From: Bacillota bacterium
GTDB taxonomy: Bacteria > Bacillota > Clostridia > Tissierellales > Sedimentibacteraceae
Direction of reading: 5' to 3'
DNA: 64,000 bases
NCBI GenBank assembly: GCA_023386345.1
Contig: JAEWJT010000006.1
Span: 1 to 64,000, forward strand
Made by a program: the position numbers and the translations under genes. The notes under the pieces are model-generated. The model did no database searches. It was given only the letters and a program-made list of their open reading frames with translations, and was not told where the DNA came from. Every line of letters begins with the position of its first letter. The stretch's first letter is position 1. Shown one piece after another: positions 17,228 through 26,562 of this stretch.

Positions 17228-17740
17228 CTAATTAATAGGTTTTATTTTTATCAGATAAGCTATAAACTTTTTAAAACAAACATTCCAGATGCTTGAATAA
17301 ACTAGCGAAAATAGAAAGAAAATTAAAAAGGTTAAGAAAATTGACAAAGAACTCGTTAATTCCATAAAGGCTGAAATATGTATTATGTAAGTTAAACATA
17401 TCATACCAAGAGATAAAGTTATGCTTGAAATTAATATAGAAATAAATATTCCTTTCCTATAAAGCAATGTTCCAATTGCGATGCCTAATGCTCCGGTTGT
17501 AAAGAGAAGAATTGTAGCTTCTTGTATATTTAATGCAACAAGAATCAGTGAAGATGAAAAAAGCACAGCAAAACCAAGAGATATTTTAAAGAAAGCTGCT
17601 ATAGCAATAGGTAGTGTGCTAAATGGACTCAGAGCTAATCCAATCGTAGGTAAAAATATAGGAGCTGATTGGAATAGAACTGTTATTGTTGTTAATAAAC
17701 CTCCAATACAAATGAACCAAACTATATTCATTTTTTTCAC
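17228..17740 (-). CDS. small integral membrane protein
   Basis: 170 residues from the chosen start, with five or six hydrophobic helices and almost no loops. The pattern with an FLPTIGLALSPFSTLP stretch resembles substrate-binding S components of ECF transporters and related membrane proteins, but this is only a resemblance. The start is taken as GTG at 17740 because GGAG lies 8 bases before it; a TTG at 17779 that overlaps the upstream TGA is possible but has no good ribosome binding site. It is translated from the same strand as, and directly after, the sugar dehydrogenase-like gene. Confidence 0.65.
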   Translation of the reverse strand: MKKMNIVWFICIGGLLTTITVLFQSAPIFLPTIGLALSPFSTLPIAIAAFFKISLGFAVLFSSSLILVALNIQEATILLFTTGALGIAIGTLLYRKGIFISILISSITLSLGMICLTYIIHISAFMELTSSLSIFLTFLIFFLFSLVYSSIWNVCFKKFIAYLIKIKPIN

Positions 17741-17775
17741 TTTAAATACTCCATTTATATAAAATTGGTTTAAAA

Positions 17776-19194
17776 TCAAGGAATAATTTCAAAAACAGTG
17801 CCTTGATTAAAATCAGTTACGTTGGAAGAACCATAAGTTCCTAAGTATAATTTGCTTTGATTTAAGTTCGTTCCTAGGCTGACATAAAAAGAAGACTGAG
17901 ATCCAAAGTCATAATTAACTTCAATAACGCTAAAATCATTTAGTTTAAAATCTGTTCTTATTCTTGTATAAGCCAGTGCCCCTCTAATTGGAAGTCGAGC
18001 TTCTTCTTTTCGTGCAAAATCGGTAAACAAGAGGCTTCCTGTTAAGCCAGGGATGTCGCTCCCCATATATGGCTGAACTCCTGTAAGTGCAGTTCCTCTA
18101 AATTTATTTGAACGAGAGTCTTTATGAAAATAAGTGGTTATAGGATTAAGTCTAGACATTGAAGTTTTTATTGCTTCATCATAATAAGCTATTATTTTTT
18201 CTTCTAATGCAGGGTTTGTAGAACAGTTTTTTATAATAGAAGTAGGAAAAGAGCCTTCCCATCCACGCCATCCAAGGTTAATGTAATCTTTTTCTTGCTC
18301 AGAGTTAGACTTTGTTAAGGTAGATTGAATAAGCTGAGTAACAGGCATTGGTTTGTAATTAACAAATGAAAAAATTGATTCTTCTAGATCCTGTCCGACA
18401 TTTCCTACATATTTGATGTATTGATTATAAGATTGTTGATATGAAATTCCCGGAGAATTGCGAACACCTTTTGCAATTACTGTGAGCATTTTCTGAATAG
18501 GAAGAGGGAGTTCATCAAAACGTGTAACTGTGGGAGGAACATCGATAAATGTATTCATGTTTACATCAATTGCAATTATTTTGCCGGCAATTTCCATGTC
18601 ATCTTGACTTAAATTAAATGGATCATATCCTGAACCGCCATCTCCAGTTGTTAAAACAAGCCTTCCTGTTTCAGGTGAAAAATTCAAACTATTAACACCA
18701 TTATGATTCATAAATGGTCTTTTCAAATTAAGTAATATCCGTTGTTTTCGAGATTGGCCACTTGACTGTAAAACCCACTCCTCAACTGTATCGATATGGT
18801 CAAATTGCGTTTCTCTGTTTATCCATTTGAGATTTAATGTTTCAAGGTCACATGGATTAGGTTGAAATGATTCAGTAAGAGCGCCTGGGCCTTGTGTTCC
18901 AGCTACCGAATAATGCAAATAAAATAAGCCATTAAAATGAAAATCGGGATGAAATGCTAGTCCAAGCAACCCTCGTTCATCATATCCTCCATTGGAGGCG
19001 CCTAGCTTTATTATTTGTGAGCGAATATCTAAAAAGGTCCATATATTTTGTTCTGATATGTAAAAAATTTCTCCTACTTGAGTTGCTACAAATAAATTTT
19101 CTGTGAAATCGCCTGGAAGCATCGCTGTTTTTAAAACAGTGGGTAAATTTATATTACTAATGATGGGGCGTAAATTAACTTTAACCTTTATCAA
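17776..19194 (-). CDS. glucose/sorbosone dehydrogenase-like beta-propeller protein
   Basis: 472 residues matching the GSDH (PQQ-dependent soluble glucose dehydrogenase) family: an early GLLGLAFHPDF, a following FYLHYS, LVLTTGDGG and several blades ending in a C-terminal LYLGTYGSS. In PQQ enzymes a His in the HPDF region and Ca2+ ligands bind the cofactor. No signal peptide is seen, unlike typical periplasmic or secreted members, so it may act inside the cell or leave by another route. A clostridium is not expected to make PQQ, so the true cofactor and substrate are doubtful. Paired with the small membrane protein gene downstream. Confidence 0.75.
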   Translation of the reverse strand: MIKVKVNLRPIISNINLPTVLKTAMLPGDFTENLFVATQVGEIFYISEQNIWTFLDIRSQIIKLGASNGGYDERGLLGLAFHPDFHFNGLFYLHYSVAGTQGPGALTESFQPNPCDLETLNLKWINRETQFDHIDTVEEWVLQSSGQSRKQRILLNLKRPFMNHNGVNSLNFSPETGRLVLTTGDGGSGYDPFNLSQDDMEIAGKIIAIDVNMNTFIDVPPTVTRFDELPLPIQKMLTVIAKGVRNSPGISYQQSYNQYIKYVGNVGQDLEESIFSFVNYKPMPVTQLIQSTLTKSNSEQEKDYINLGWRGWEGSFPTSIIKNCSTNPALEEKIIAYYDEAIKTSMSRLNPITTYFHKDSRSNKFRGTALTGVQPYMGSDIPGLTGSLLFTDFARKEEARLPIRGALAYTRIRTDFKLNDFSVIEVNYDFGSQSSFYVSLGTNLNQSKLYLGTYGSSNVTDFNQGTVFEIIP

Positions 19195-19288
19195 TTTCTT
19201 ATCTCCTTTTTTTTATAATAATATGATTAACTCTGTTCTAATAGTACTATTTACAGAAAGGAGATATGATAATAATTTGTTGTAAGTC

Positions 19289-20149
19289 TTATATTTCCTC
19301 TGTCAGGTGACTTTTATACCCATCTCCAAATACTTCGTTAGAATTTGAGACTATAAAAAACGAGTTTATATCTTCTTCTTTCACGATTTCTCTGATTTTA
19401 GTATAATTATATTTCCTGCATACACACATTACAACTTTTTTGTCGTTTAGCGTATATGCTCCCTCTGCTTTTAAATATGTAACTCCTATATCGAGTTCTT
19501 CAAGTATCCTTCGAGCTATTTTTTCGTTATTATCGCTGATTACATATAATAATTTCGCACTATCTCCTCCATATAGGGCAAAATCCAAAACGAAATTACT
19601 GATAACGATAGTTATAGTAGCGTAAAGTGCAATTTCAATGTTTTTAAATATTATAGCAGATGCCGAAACAATAATTGCGTCAGTAATAATAAAAATAGTT
19701 CCGCTTTTTACGTGTTTATACTTTTGTCTTAAGGCTCTGATGATTATATCCGTTCCTCCAGTTGTAGCTCCTTGCCTGAATACTATTGCCATTCCTATAG
19801 CCATCAAAGAGCCACCCGCAACGCCGGACAGCAGAAAGTCATGAGTTATAACACCGTATCTTACAATAACATACTCGTTCATTATGTTAATAAAAAATGA
19901 CGAAACAAATGTCACATATATAGTTGACAGTATAAATCTTGCTCCGAATTTCCACCAGCCAAATATCAATATAGGTATATTTATCAGCAAAACCAAAGTA
20001 CCTGTTCTTAAATTCGTAAGATTGCTTATTATTATAGCAATTCCCGTAGTACCACCAGGTGCAAGATTATTTGGATCTAAAAATATTGAAATTCCCATGG
20101 AGTATATGAATGCCCCAACAGTAATTAATGTAAATTTTTTTCCATACAC
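19289..20149 (-). CDS. YitT-family membrane protein (DUF161/DUF2179)
   Basis: 286 residues: five or six membrane helices in the first 190 (including NNLAPGGTTGIAII and RQGATTGGTDI, the paired family motifs) and a soluble C-terminal DUF2179 domain of about 80 residues. The family is common in Firmicutes, often several copies per genome; its transport substrate is unknown. Single gene on the minus strand, with AAAAGAGGTTGTGT before the ATG. Confidence 0.88.
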   Translation of the reverse strand: MYGKKFTLITVGAFIYSMGISIFLDPNNLAPGGTTGIAIIISNLTNLRTGTLVLLINIPILIFGWWKFGARFILSTIYVTFVSSFFINIMNEYVIVRYGVITHDFLLSGVAGGSLMAIGMAIVFRQGATTGGTDIIIRALRQKYKHVKSGTIFIITDAIIVSASAIIFKNIEIALYATITIVISNFVLDFALYGGDSAKLLYVISDNNEKIARRILEELDIGVTYLKAEGAYTLNDKKVVMCVCRKYNYTKIREIVKEEDINSFFIVSNSNEVFGDGYKSHLTEEI

Positions 20150-20360
20150 AACCTCTTTTCTTATATTTTGAGTAATAATGTATACTATCTTTTGTATTAA
20201 GATAATATTATTTATGAAAAATTTTTATTGAAAGGGTAAAACATAATAATCAGGCTGCTAAAAAATGCAATTTAATTTATTCTCTAGGTAAGATAAGTTT
20301 AAAGTAACTTTACAAAGAATTCTTTAACAGCCTGTAAAAAAGGAATAAAAAAAGGAATTT

Positions 20361-20903
20361 TTAGTGTTTGTTAGAATCTTTATTTCTATATTTTCTTAAC
20401 TTAAATATTTTGAAATATTTTGCTGATATATACTTATTAACAATTGTTGCAACGGCAACTCCTATAAATGTTTCAATTATTCTTGTTAAAGGATAAGTAC
20501 TGTTATCACCGGCTATCCTGTGACTTGTCAAGATACTTATATAAACTACACAGGAAATTGAAGCTGAGGATGCACATTTTAGAAGCACACAAATTTGTAT
20601 TATAAATATTATTCCTATAGGAATAAGAAATAAATATATGGCAGGGTTTGAAAGCCATTCTCCTATATAGAAAGCAATAAGTCCAATAACAGCAGCTACA
20701 CTTGTTCCTATAAGCCTGCTTTTTCCTGCCTTGACTGTTTCTTCAACAGTTTGCTGCATACATACAACTGACGCAATACAGGCATAAAAAGCATTCTTAA
20801 ATCCTAAAATTTCAAATATCAACAGATTTATTAATACAGCTACTGCTGTTTTTATAGTTCTCATTCCCGGGATATATTTTTGTAAAAATTTTTCCCTCAT
20901 CAT
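20361..20903 (-). CDS. aromatic acid exporter/FUSC-like membrane protein
   Basis: 180 residues with four or five membrane helices. The opening GMRTIKTAVAVLINLL and the following NAFYACIASVVCMQQTVEET with GKSRLIGT are the signature of the ArAE_1/FUSC family (YgaE-type) in Firmicutes. Full-length relatives have an added cytosolic C-terminal domain, absent here. Transport of aromatic or other carboxylic acids is inferred only from the family. The ATG overlaps the stop of the upstream CoA-transferase gene (ATGA), so the two are translationally coupled and may cooperate in organic-acid metabolism or export. Confidence 0.8.
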   Translation of the reverse strand: MMREKFLQKYIPGMRTIKTAVAVLINLLIFEILGFKNAFYACIASVVCMQQTVEETVKAGKSRLIGTSVAAVIGLIAFYIGEWLSNPAIYLFLIPIGIIFIIQICVLLKCASSASISCVVYISILTSHRIAGDNSTYPLTRIIETFIGVAVATIVNKYISAKYFKIFKLRKYRNKDSNKH

Positions 20904-22405
20904 TTTACTGGCAGGGGCTCAAACACCTTATCCATTTGATGTGGAGTATGCTTGAAGCCATTTCCGTTAATAGATTCTTCATAATATTTTTTAAGTTGAG
21001 GCTTGAATTTAGGATGTGCACAATTTTCAATTATTGCATTTGCCCTTTCCTTTGGGCTCAATCCTCTTAAATCAGCCGATCCCTGTTCGGTTATTATGAT
21101 GTGTACATCATGCTCTGTATGATCAACATGGGTAACAAACGGAACAATGCTTGAAATAGTACTATTCTTTGCTGTTGATGCTGTTGTAAAAATTGTTAAT
21201 GACGAATTTCTTGCAAAATCTCCTGAGCCTCCGATTCCATTCATCATTCTTGTCCCATTTATATGAGTCGAATTAACATTTCCGTATATATCAACCTCAA
21301 TAGCTGTGTTTATTGCAATAATACCAAGTCTTCTTATTACTTCGGGATGATTGCTTATCTCTTGAGGACGTAAAATTATTTTATCTTTATATTTATAGAT
21401 ATTTTCATAAAAATAACGTAATTTAGAAGGAGAAAGTGTAAGTGCAGTTGCTGATGCAAATTTAATTTTAGAACTGTCAATTAAATCAAGAACAGCATCT
21501 TGAAGAACCTCCGAATAAAGCGTCAAATTGTTGAAATTGGATTCCAAAAGTCCACTTAGCACCGCATTAGCTACATTTCCTACACCTGATTGTATTGGTC
21601 TTAAATTATGAGTCAATCTTCCTTCTTTAATTTCTTTATTAAGCAAACCGATTAAATTATTAGCCATCTGTTTAGAAATATTGTCTACAGGACTGACATC
21701 TTTACCTGTATCTATTGCATCCGATATGACAATTGCAGCAATTTTTTCCTTATTACATTTAATATAAGGCATACCAATCTTATTATTTGCTCTGACTATA
21801 GGTATTGGCTCAGTTTCAGGAGCTTTTTTAGGGCTGTATATATCATGTATACCCTCCAAAGCCAATGGCTGGGCAATATTTAGTTCAACTATAACCTTGT
21901 CAGCATATTCTACTATATTGTTAGAGCATCCCACAGAAGTAGATGGAATTATATTGCCTTCTTCATCAATTGCAACAGCTTCGATTATAGCCAAATCAAT
22001 TTTTCCTAAATAACCGTTCTTAATCCACAAGGGAACATGACTTAGGTGCATGTCGGCATATTCGACACTGCCGTTATTTATAGCATCTCTTATTTCATTA
22101 TTCGTCTGATAAGGATATCTTTTTTTTATTACCCCAGCACTGGCAAGCTTACCGTCAAGCTCGTCGCCAACAGAAGCACCTGTTATCAGTGTAATTCCTA
22201 TTTTCTCACCATTTCTTGCCCTTTTAGCAAGAGCCGTAGGAACAATTTTAGGATATCCCGCTGGAGTAAATCCGCTTGTTCCTACGGTCATTCCATCTTT
22301 TATAAGCTTTGCTGCATCATCTGCTGTTACTATTTTTTCGATTAAAGAGTCATCTCTTAATCTGTCTTTAAAAACTGGTTTTACCGTTTTTATTAAGTTG
22401 TTCAT
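20900..22405 (-). CDS. acyl-CoA:carboxylate CoA-transferase (Cat1/succinate CoA-transferase family)
   Basis: 501 residues, the length of single-chain class I CoA-transferases such as AarC, YgfH (ScpC) and clostridial Cat1. They move CoA between acetyl-, propionyl- or succinyl-CoA and a carboxylate through a glutamyl-CoA thioester. The catalytic Glu is E299 in LTLYSEVLQD; the oxyanion glycine loop is S273-G-V-G-N-V; a TEQGSADLRGLSP segment near the end is also family-typical. GGAGG lies 5 bases before the ATG. A cobalamin riboswitch with a leader ORF precedes it, suggesting a link to a B12 enzyme such as methylmalonyl-CoA mutase. Followed by an FUSC-like gene with overlapping start. Confidence 0.93.
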   Translation of the reverse strand: MNNLIKTVKPVFKDRLRDDSLIEKIVTADDAAKLIKDGMTVGTSGFTPAGYPKIVPTALAKRARNGEKIGITLITGASVGDELDGKLASAGVIKKRYPYQTNNEIRDAINNGSVEYADMHLSHVPLWIKNGYLGKIDLAIIEAVAIDEEGNIIPSTSVGCSNNIVEYADKVIVELNIAQPLALEGIHDIYSPKKAPETEPIPIVRANNKIGMPYIKCNKEKIAAIVISDAIDTGKDVSPVDNISKQMANNLIGLLNKEIKEGRLTHNLRPIQSGVGNVANAVLSGLLESNFNNLTLYSEVLQDAVLDLIDSSKIKFASATALTLSPSKLRYFYENIYKYKDKIILRPQEISNHPEVIRRLGIIAINTAIEVDIYGNVNSTHINGTRMMNGIGGSGDFARNSSLTIFTTASTAKNSTISSIVPFVTHVDHTEHDVHIIITEQGSADLRGLSPKERANAIIENCAHPKFKPQLKKYYEESINGNGFKHTPHQMDKVFEPLPVK

Positions 22406-22457
22406 ATTACCTCCAAATAAAATAAGACTATGTCAATAATTGTTTACGGACATAGTC
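22406..22457 (-). promoter_or_regulatory. hairpin in front of the CoA-transferase ribosome binding site
   Basis: On the minus strand GACTATGTC (22457-22449) pairs with GACATAGTC (22434-22426) across 14 bases, followed by TTATTTTATTT and the GGAGG. It could be a second attenuator or a structure that keeps the ribosome binding site open. Confidence 0.45.
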
Positions 22458-22550
22458 AAAAAAGATATCTATTATTAACAAACAAAAACCTCTTGAATAG
22501 TCAAGAGGATAGCTTGCAAATAAAAACACAGAAATAATCTGTATAATCAT
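22428..22550 (-). CDS. 40-residue leader ORF below the cobalamin riboswitch
   Basis: ATG at 22550-22548 is preceded by a very strong AGGAGGTG on the minus strand. The frame reads MIIQIISVFLFAS, PLDYSRGFCLLIIDIF and a short basic tail, stopping at TAG 22430-22428, 22 bases before the CoA-transferase ATG. It is hydrophobic, and its DNA contains the hairpin CCTCTTGA/TCAAGAGG followed by TTTTTG (about 22512-22485). It lies exactly where the expression platform of the riboswitch should be. A translated leader peptide is possible, but the ribosome binding site may equally be a remnant of an earlier regulated gene. Confidence 0.45.
   Translation of the reverse strand: MIIQIISVFLFASYPLDYSRGFCLLIIDIFFDYVRKQLLT
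22485..22512 (-). terminator. terminator-like hairpin in the leader
   Basis: On the minus strand CCTCTTGA-CTAT-TCAAGAGG is followed by TTTTTGTTTG. Position and form fit the transcription terminator of a riboswitch expression platform. Confidence 0.6.
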
Positions 22551-22587
22551 AACACCTCCTATCGCTCGTAGAATTATTGTGTATATA

Positions 22588-22745
22588 AACAGGCAGATAT
22601 TCTGACTTGAGCATCATCATTCTTTTCGTCTTCCCGATTTCTCAGTGACATTTTGAAAAGAACTCCTCTCTTACAGCGGCGGGACCGTGTGGGAATTACA
22701 CCCAGCTTCCCTTTTAATTAAAGCAAAAAATGCCTTAAACCTATC
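22588..22745 (-). ncRNA. cobalamin riboswitch
   Basis: Read on the minus strand: GGCATTTTTTGC, AAAAGGGAAGCTGGGTGTAA (the GGGAA-N-GGTG-type core), TTCCCACACGGTCCCGCCGC and TGTAA (the B12-box-like CCCGCC-CTGT part), then TCACTG, CGGGAAGAC and AAGTCAGAATATCTGCCTGT, the 3' closing element (AGTC.GAATA.CTGCC). Order and spacing agree with the Rfam cobalamin class. It controls the leader ORF and CoA-transferase transcript downstream. Confidence 0.93.
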
Positions 22746-23091
22746 TATAAATATTCAATTTTATGTTACAGAGTATATCATCAGTATAAATCTTTGTCAA
22801 TAAGATTTTAAGTTATATCAGAATTGAGAATTAAAGGCTTTTAATATTGTTAAAAATATATTTCATAAATTTTGAAGTCATGAATTAAAAGCTTTTCGTT
22901 ATGTTGTTAGCTCATATCAGGACTTTGATTATATAAAAAACATTGATAATACAGCATATAAAAAATTATAGCTTTATATATGAATTAAAAATAGCCTAAC
23001 TGCAAATTATCAACAATACTCATTAATAGATAAGATATCAGTGAATACGTGAATAGCATACAGATAGGCTTTCAATTACCATATATTTATA
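22746..23091. other. 345-bp AT-rich gap
   Basis: Must contain the promoter for the cobalamin-riboswitch transcript (minus strand). I see no clear repeat, RNA or gene. Confidence 0.4.
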
Positions 23092-23505
23092 TTAGTGATT
23101 GCAGTTTTCACCAGACTCTCCGCAAGAATCATGATTATGGTGTTCTCCGCAAGAACCATGGTGATGTTCTCCACTATGGGAGCATTGAACATCAGGGTTA
23201 TATTTTAACTTATTAGCAAGTAAATCTGCTACTGCCTCATCTGCATCACCAGTAACTCCAGCGTAAAGCGTAATTCCAGCTTTTTCAAGTGCGCGTTTTG
23301 CTCCTTCACCAATGCCACCACAAATCAGTGTGTCAACATTGACTTTTTTTAGGATACCAGCCAAAGCACCGTGGCCACTACCATTAGTGTTAATAAGTGC
23401 GCTTATTTTGACTTGATTATTTTCAATATCATAAACATTGAAATGTTCTGTATGTCCAAAATGTTGAAATATTTTACCATTTTCATATGTTACTGCTATT
23501 CTCAT
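23092..23505 (-). CDS. NifX/NifB-family iron-molybdenum cofactor-binding-like protein
   Basis: 137 residues. Residues 1-105 form the dinitrogenase iron-molybdenum cofactor (NifX/NafY/MTH1175) fold: starting MRIAVTYENG, then FQHFGHTEHF, GHGALAGIL and a CGGIGEGAKRAL loop. The tail is a stretch of His, Cys and Gly (HHHGSCGEHH), likely metal binding. In non-diazotrophs such proteins accompany Mrp-type ATPases and probably handle metal or iron-sulfur clusters. Last gene of the DUF134-Mrp-NifX-like operon, 22 bases after mrp. Confidence 0.88.
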   Translation of the reverse strand: MRIAVTYENGKIFQHFGHTEHFNVYDIENNQVKISALINTNGSGHGALAGILKKVNVDTLICGGIGEGAKRALEKAGITLYAGVTGDADEAVADLLANKLKYNPDVQCSHSGEHHHGSCGEHHNHDSCGESGENCNH

Positions 23506-23527
23506 TGTCTTTTCTCCTTATAACTCT

Positions 23528-24341
<814 letters not shown>

Positions 24342-24349
<8 letters not shown>

Positions 24350-24725
24350 TATTTTCATCTCCTTTTTTTATTTCTTTAGGGCATTGTTCATTGCAGTATT
24401 TATTGCGACAGCACTGTCCGCCGCACCTTTCCTTGCATTCACAAATACGATATTCTCCGCCCTCAATTACAAGGGATAGTCCATTGACTATACATTCTGC
24501 CAGTTTTTTTCTTGCATTTGTATAAATAGATTGTGTGGTTGTTCGTGCAACTTCCATTTGATTAGCACATTGTTCTTGTGTCAAGCCCTCTAAATCAATT
24601 AGACGAATTGTTTCATACTCATCCACCGTCATTTTAATTATATCATTGTGTTTTCCATTTTCTGGTCCAAAATTAGTGCAATGAGGCATTTTACACACTC
24701 TTCGCCACTTTATAGGTCTTGGCAT
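24342..24725 (-). CDS. DUF134 helix-turn-helix regulator
   Basis: 127 residues from the chosen start, MPRPIKWRRVC, which has GGAGGTGAT just upstream on the minus strand; a further upstream ATG at 24773 lies inside the promoter and is rejected. DUF134 proteins carry a sigma-70 region 4-like HTH, here LTQEQCANQMEVARTTTQS, and a Cys-rich C-terminus (ECKERCGGQCCRNKYC), likely to bind an iron-sulfur cluster or metal. It heads the operon with mrp and the NifX-like gene, and its promoter contains two identical palindromes, suggesting autoregulation in response to metal or cluster status. Confidence 0.88.
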
Positions 24726-24768
24726 AATATCACCTCCAATAGTAATTGCAGATATGGTATTGATTATT

Positions 24769-24814
24769 GACATATGTCATTTATGATTATAAACTTGTTT
24801 ATGACATATGTCAA
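24769..24814 (-). promoter_or_regulatory. promoter with twin palindromic operators for the DUF134-mrp operon
   Basis: On the minus strand TTGACA (24814-24809), 17 bases, TATAAT (24791-24786): a consensus promoter. The palindrome GACATATGTC occurs twice, at 24803-24812 overlapping the -35 box and at 24769-24778 near the expected start of transcription, 34 bases apart. This is the layout of a repressor operator; DUF134 is the obvious candidate. Confidence 0.8.
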
Positions 24815-24819
24815 TAATT

Positions 24820-25109
24820 GTTTTAATTTTATTTATAAATTTATGAATCTAATAGTGTTGTGAGAATTAAAGATACATTAAAATACACTATAAATATAAT
24901 GAAGTCAAATTGTATTTCAATTTTATATATCTTATATGGGAAATGATATTATCACCAAAAACCTATGATGATAATTTTTGATAATTTTTAAAGAGTTTTT
25001 TATAAACTTGAAAAAACACTATTCAAAAATATTAAATTATGTTATACTAGCTTTAAAGAAAAATTTTGCAAAATTGCTACCCATTATTACAAATTTGGAG
25101 CATATAGTA
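24820..25109 (+). promoter_or_regulatory. leader region of the MATE gene, candidate riboswitch
   Basis: After a TATACT box (25043-25048) a leader of about 60 bases (GCAAAATTGCTACCC..., TTTGGAGC...) runs into the terminator at 25110-25136, about 100 bases before the MATE start. This arrangement is that of an attenuating riboswitch. In clostridia MATE genes are the typical targets of the guanidine-IV (mepA) riboswitch, whose small size would fit; I cannot confirm the consensus from memory. Confidence 0.4.
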
Positions 25110-25136
25110 CCGAAGCTCATAAGCTTCGGTTTTTTT
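25110..25136 (+). terminator. intrinsic terminator in the MATE leader
   Basis: CCGAAGCT-CAT-AAGCTTCGG followed by seven T. It lies upstream of, not after, the plus-strand gene and on the far side of a divergent promoter, so it most likely attenuates the MATE transcript. Confidence 0.85.
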
Positions 25137-25239
25137 ATATGTATTCATTGTTAATAGGGGAAACAATTTGATTTATATATAGTGATATTTAGCATTTATT
25201 TCAAGCTTTAATACAATAACAGAATGGAGAGATGACAAA

Positions 25240-26562
25240 ATGATGAAGGACATGACGGTCGGTAAACCAGCGAAGCTGATGCTGTCGTTTGCTGTACCGA
25301 TGCTTGTGGGAAATATATTTCAACAGCTATATAATGTAGTAGATACTATTATTGTTGGAAGATTTGTAGGCAGAGAGGCCTTGGCGGCGGTAGGTTCCAG
25401 CTTTGCGATTATAGTATTGATAAATTCGATAATTTTAGGATTGGCTATGGGTGCATCCGTATTGTTTTCACAGCTTTACGGTGCTAAGGACTACAAAGGT
25501 CTGAAAACATCTATAATCATGGCAGCAGTATTCATTTTAGCAGTGACACTTGTGTTGTCTGTTATCACCTTTTTTAGTACCGACACTATTATTAGACTGT
25601 ATAAAATGCCACCCGAAACAGTTCAGTATGCCGCAGGCTATCTGCGTTGTATCTTTGCGGGACTGATATTTGTTTCGCTTTATAATATAGCTGCAAATGT
25701 GCTGCGGTCTTTGGGTGATTCTAAAACTCCATTGTATTTTTTATTGGTCGCATGTTTTATCAATATAGTTTTGGATTTATGGTTTGTTGTGGGCATGGGC
25801 ATGGAAGTCTTTGGTGCGGCTGTTGCCACTGTCATTGCACAGGCAGTTTCTGGCATCGCATGTGCTTGGTTTGCGGTGTATAAAATTAAATTTCTTCAGT
25901 TTAAGCGCAGCGATGCTGTATTTGACAGAGCGTTGTTTCGTACAATGGGCAAATACGCGTTTCTTACCAGTATACAGCAATCAGTGATGAATTTTGGAAT
26001 TGTAATGATTCAAGGTCTTGTAAATACTTTCGGATCAGCATTGATGGCCGCATTTTCAGCCGGTGTAAAAATTGATGCCTTTGCATATATGCCAGTACAG
26101 GATTTTGGTAACGCATTTTCAACATATACAGCGCAAAATGTAGGAGCTGGTAATAAACAGCGTGTACATCAAGGATTAAAAACAGCGGCTATTATGACAG
26201 GTATTTTTTCCATAGTTGTGACCATTGTGGTAATCCTGTTTGCAAAGCCACTAATTGGACTGTTTGTGAAAGCAGAAGATGTTGAGGTCATTGCCATTGG
26301 AGTAAAATACCTACATATAGAGGGTGCATTTTATATACTCATCGGATTTTTGTTTATGTTCTATGGCTTCTACCGTGGACTAGGTCTTGCAAGCATGTCC
26401 ATTGTGCTTACCGTTGTATCGCTTGGCACTCGAGTTTTGTTGGCATATCTGCTTGCGCCATCATTTGGCTATACTATGATTTTCTGGGCAATACCAATTG
26501 GTTGGTTGCTGGCGGATTTGGTTGGTGTAGGTGCTTGGCTGCGGGTAAAAAAGTTAAATTAA
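25240..26562 (+). CDS. MATE-family multidrug/small-molecule exporter
   Basis: 440 residues with twelve membrane helices. The family start is clear: KPAKLMLSFAVPMLVGNIFQ, QQLYNVVDTIIVGRFVG and, in the second half, MNFGIVMIQGLVN with AFAYMPVQDFG. MATE carriers export cations, drugs or guanidinium in exchange for Na+ or H+. GGAGAG lies before the ATG; the ATG doublet leaves the exact start open by one codon. GC content is above that of its neighbours. Preceded by an attenuator-type leader. Confidence 0.93.
   Translation: MMKDMTVGKPAKLMLSFAVPMLVGNIFQQLYNVVDTIIVGRFVGREALAAVGSSFAIIVLINSIILGLAMGASVLFSQLYGAKDYKGLKTSIIMAAVFILAVTLVLSVITFFSTDTIIRLYKMPPETVQYAAGYLRCIFAGLIFVSLYNIAANVLRSLGDSKTPLYFLLVACFINIVLDLWFVVGMGMEVFGAAVATVIAQAVSGIACAWFAVYKIKFLQFKRSDAVFDRALFRTMGKYAFLTSIQQSVMNFGIVMIQGLVNTFGSALMAAFSAGVKIDAFAYMPVQDFGNAFSTYTAQNVGAGNKQRVHQGLKTAAIMTGIFSIVVTIVVILFAKPLIGLFVKAEDVEVIAIGVKYLHIEGAFYILIGFLFMFYGFYRGLGLASMSIVLTVVSLGTRVLLAYLLAPSFGYTMIFWAIPIGWLLADLVGVGAWLRVKKLN

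Noticed and set aside
22449..22480. AAAAAAGATATCTATT near the CoA-transferase leader, and AAAAGATATCTATTAAA at 43470
   Set aside because: The core GATATC of the repeat is present but neither flank matches.
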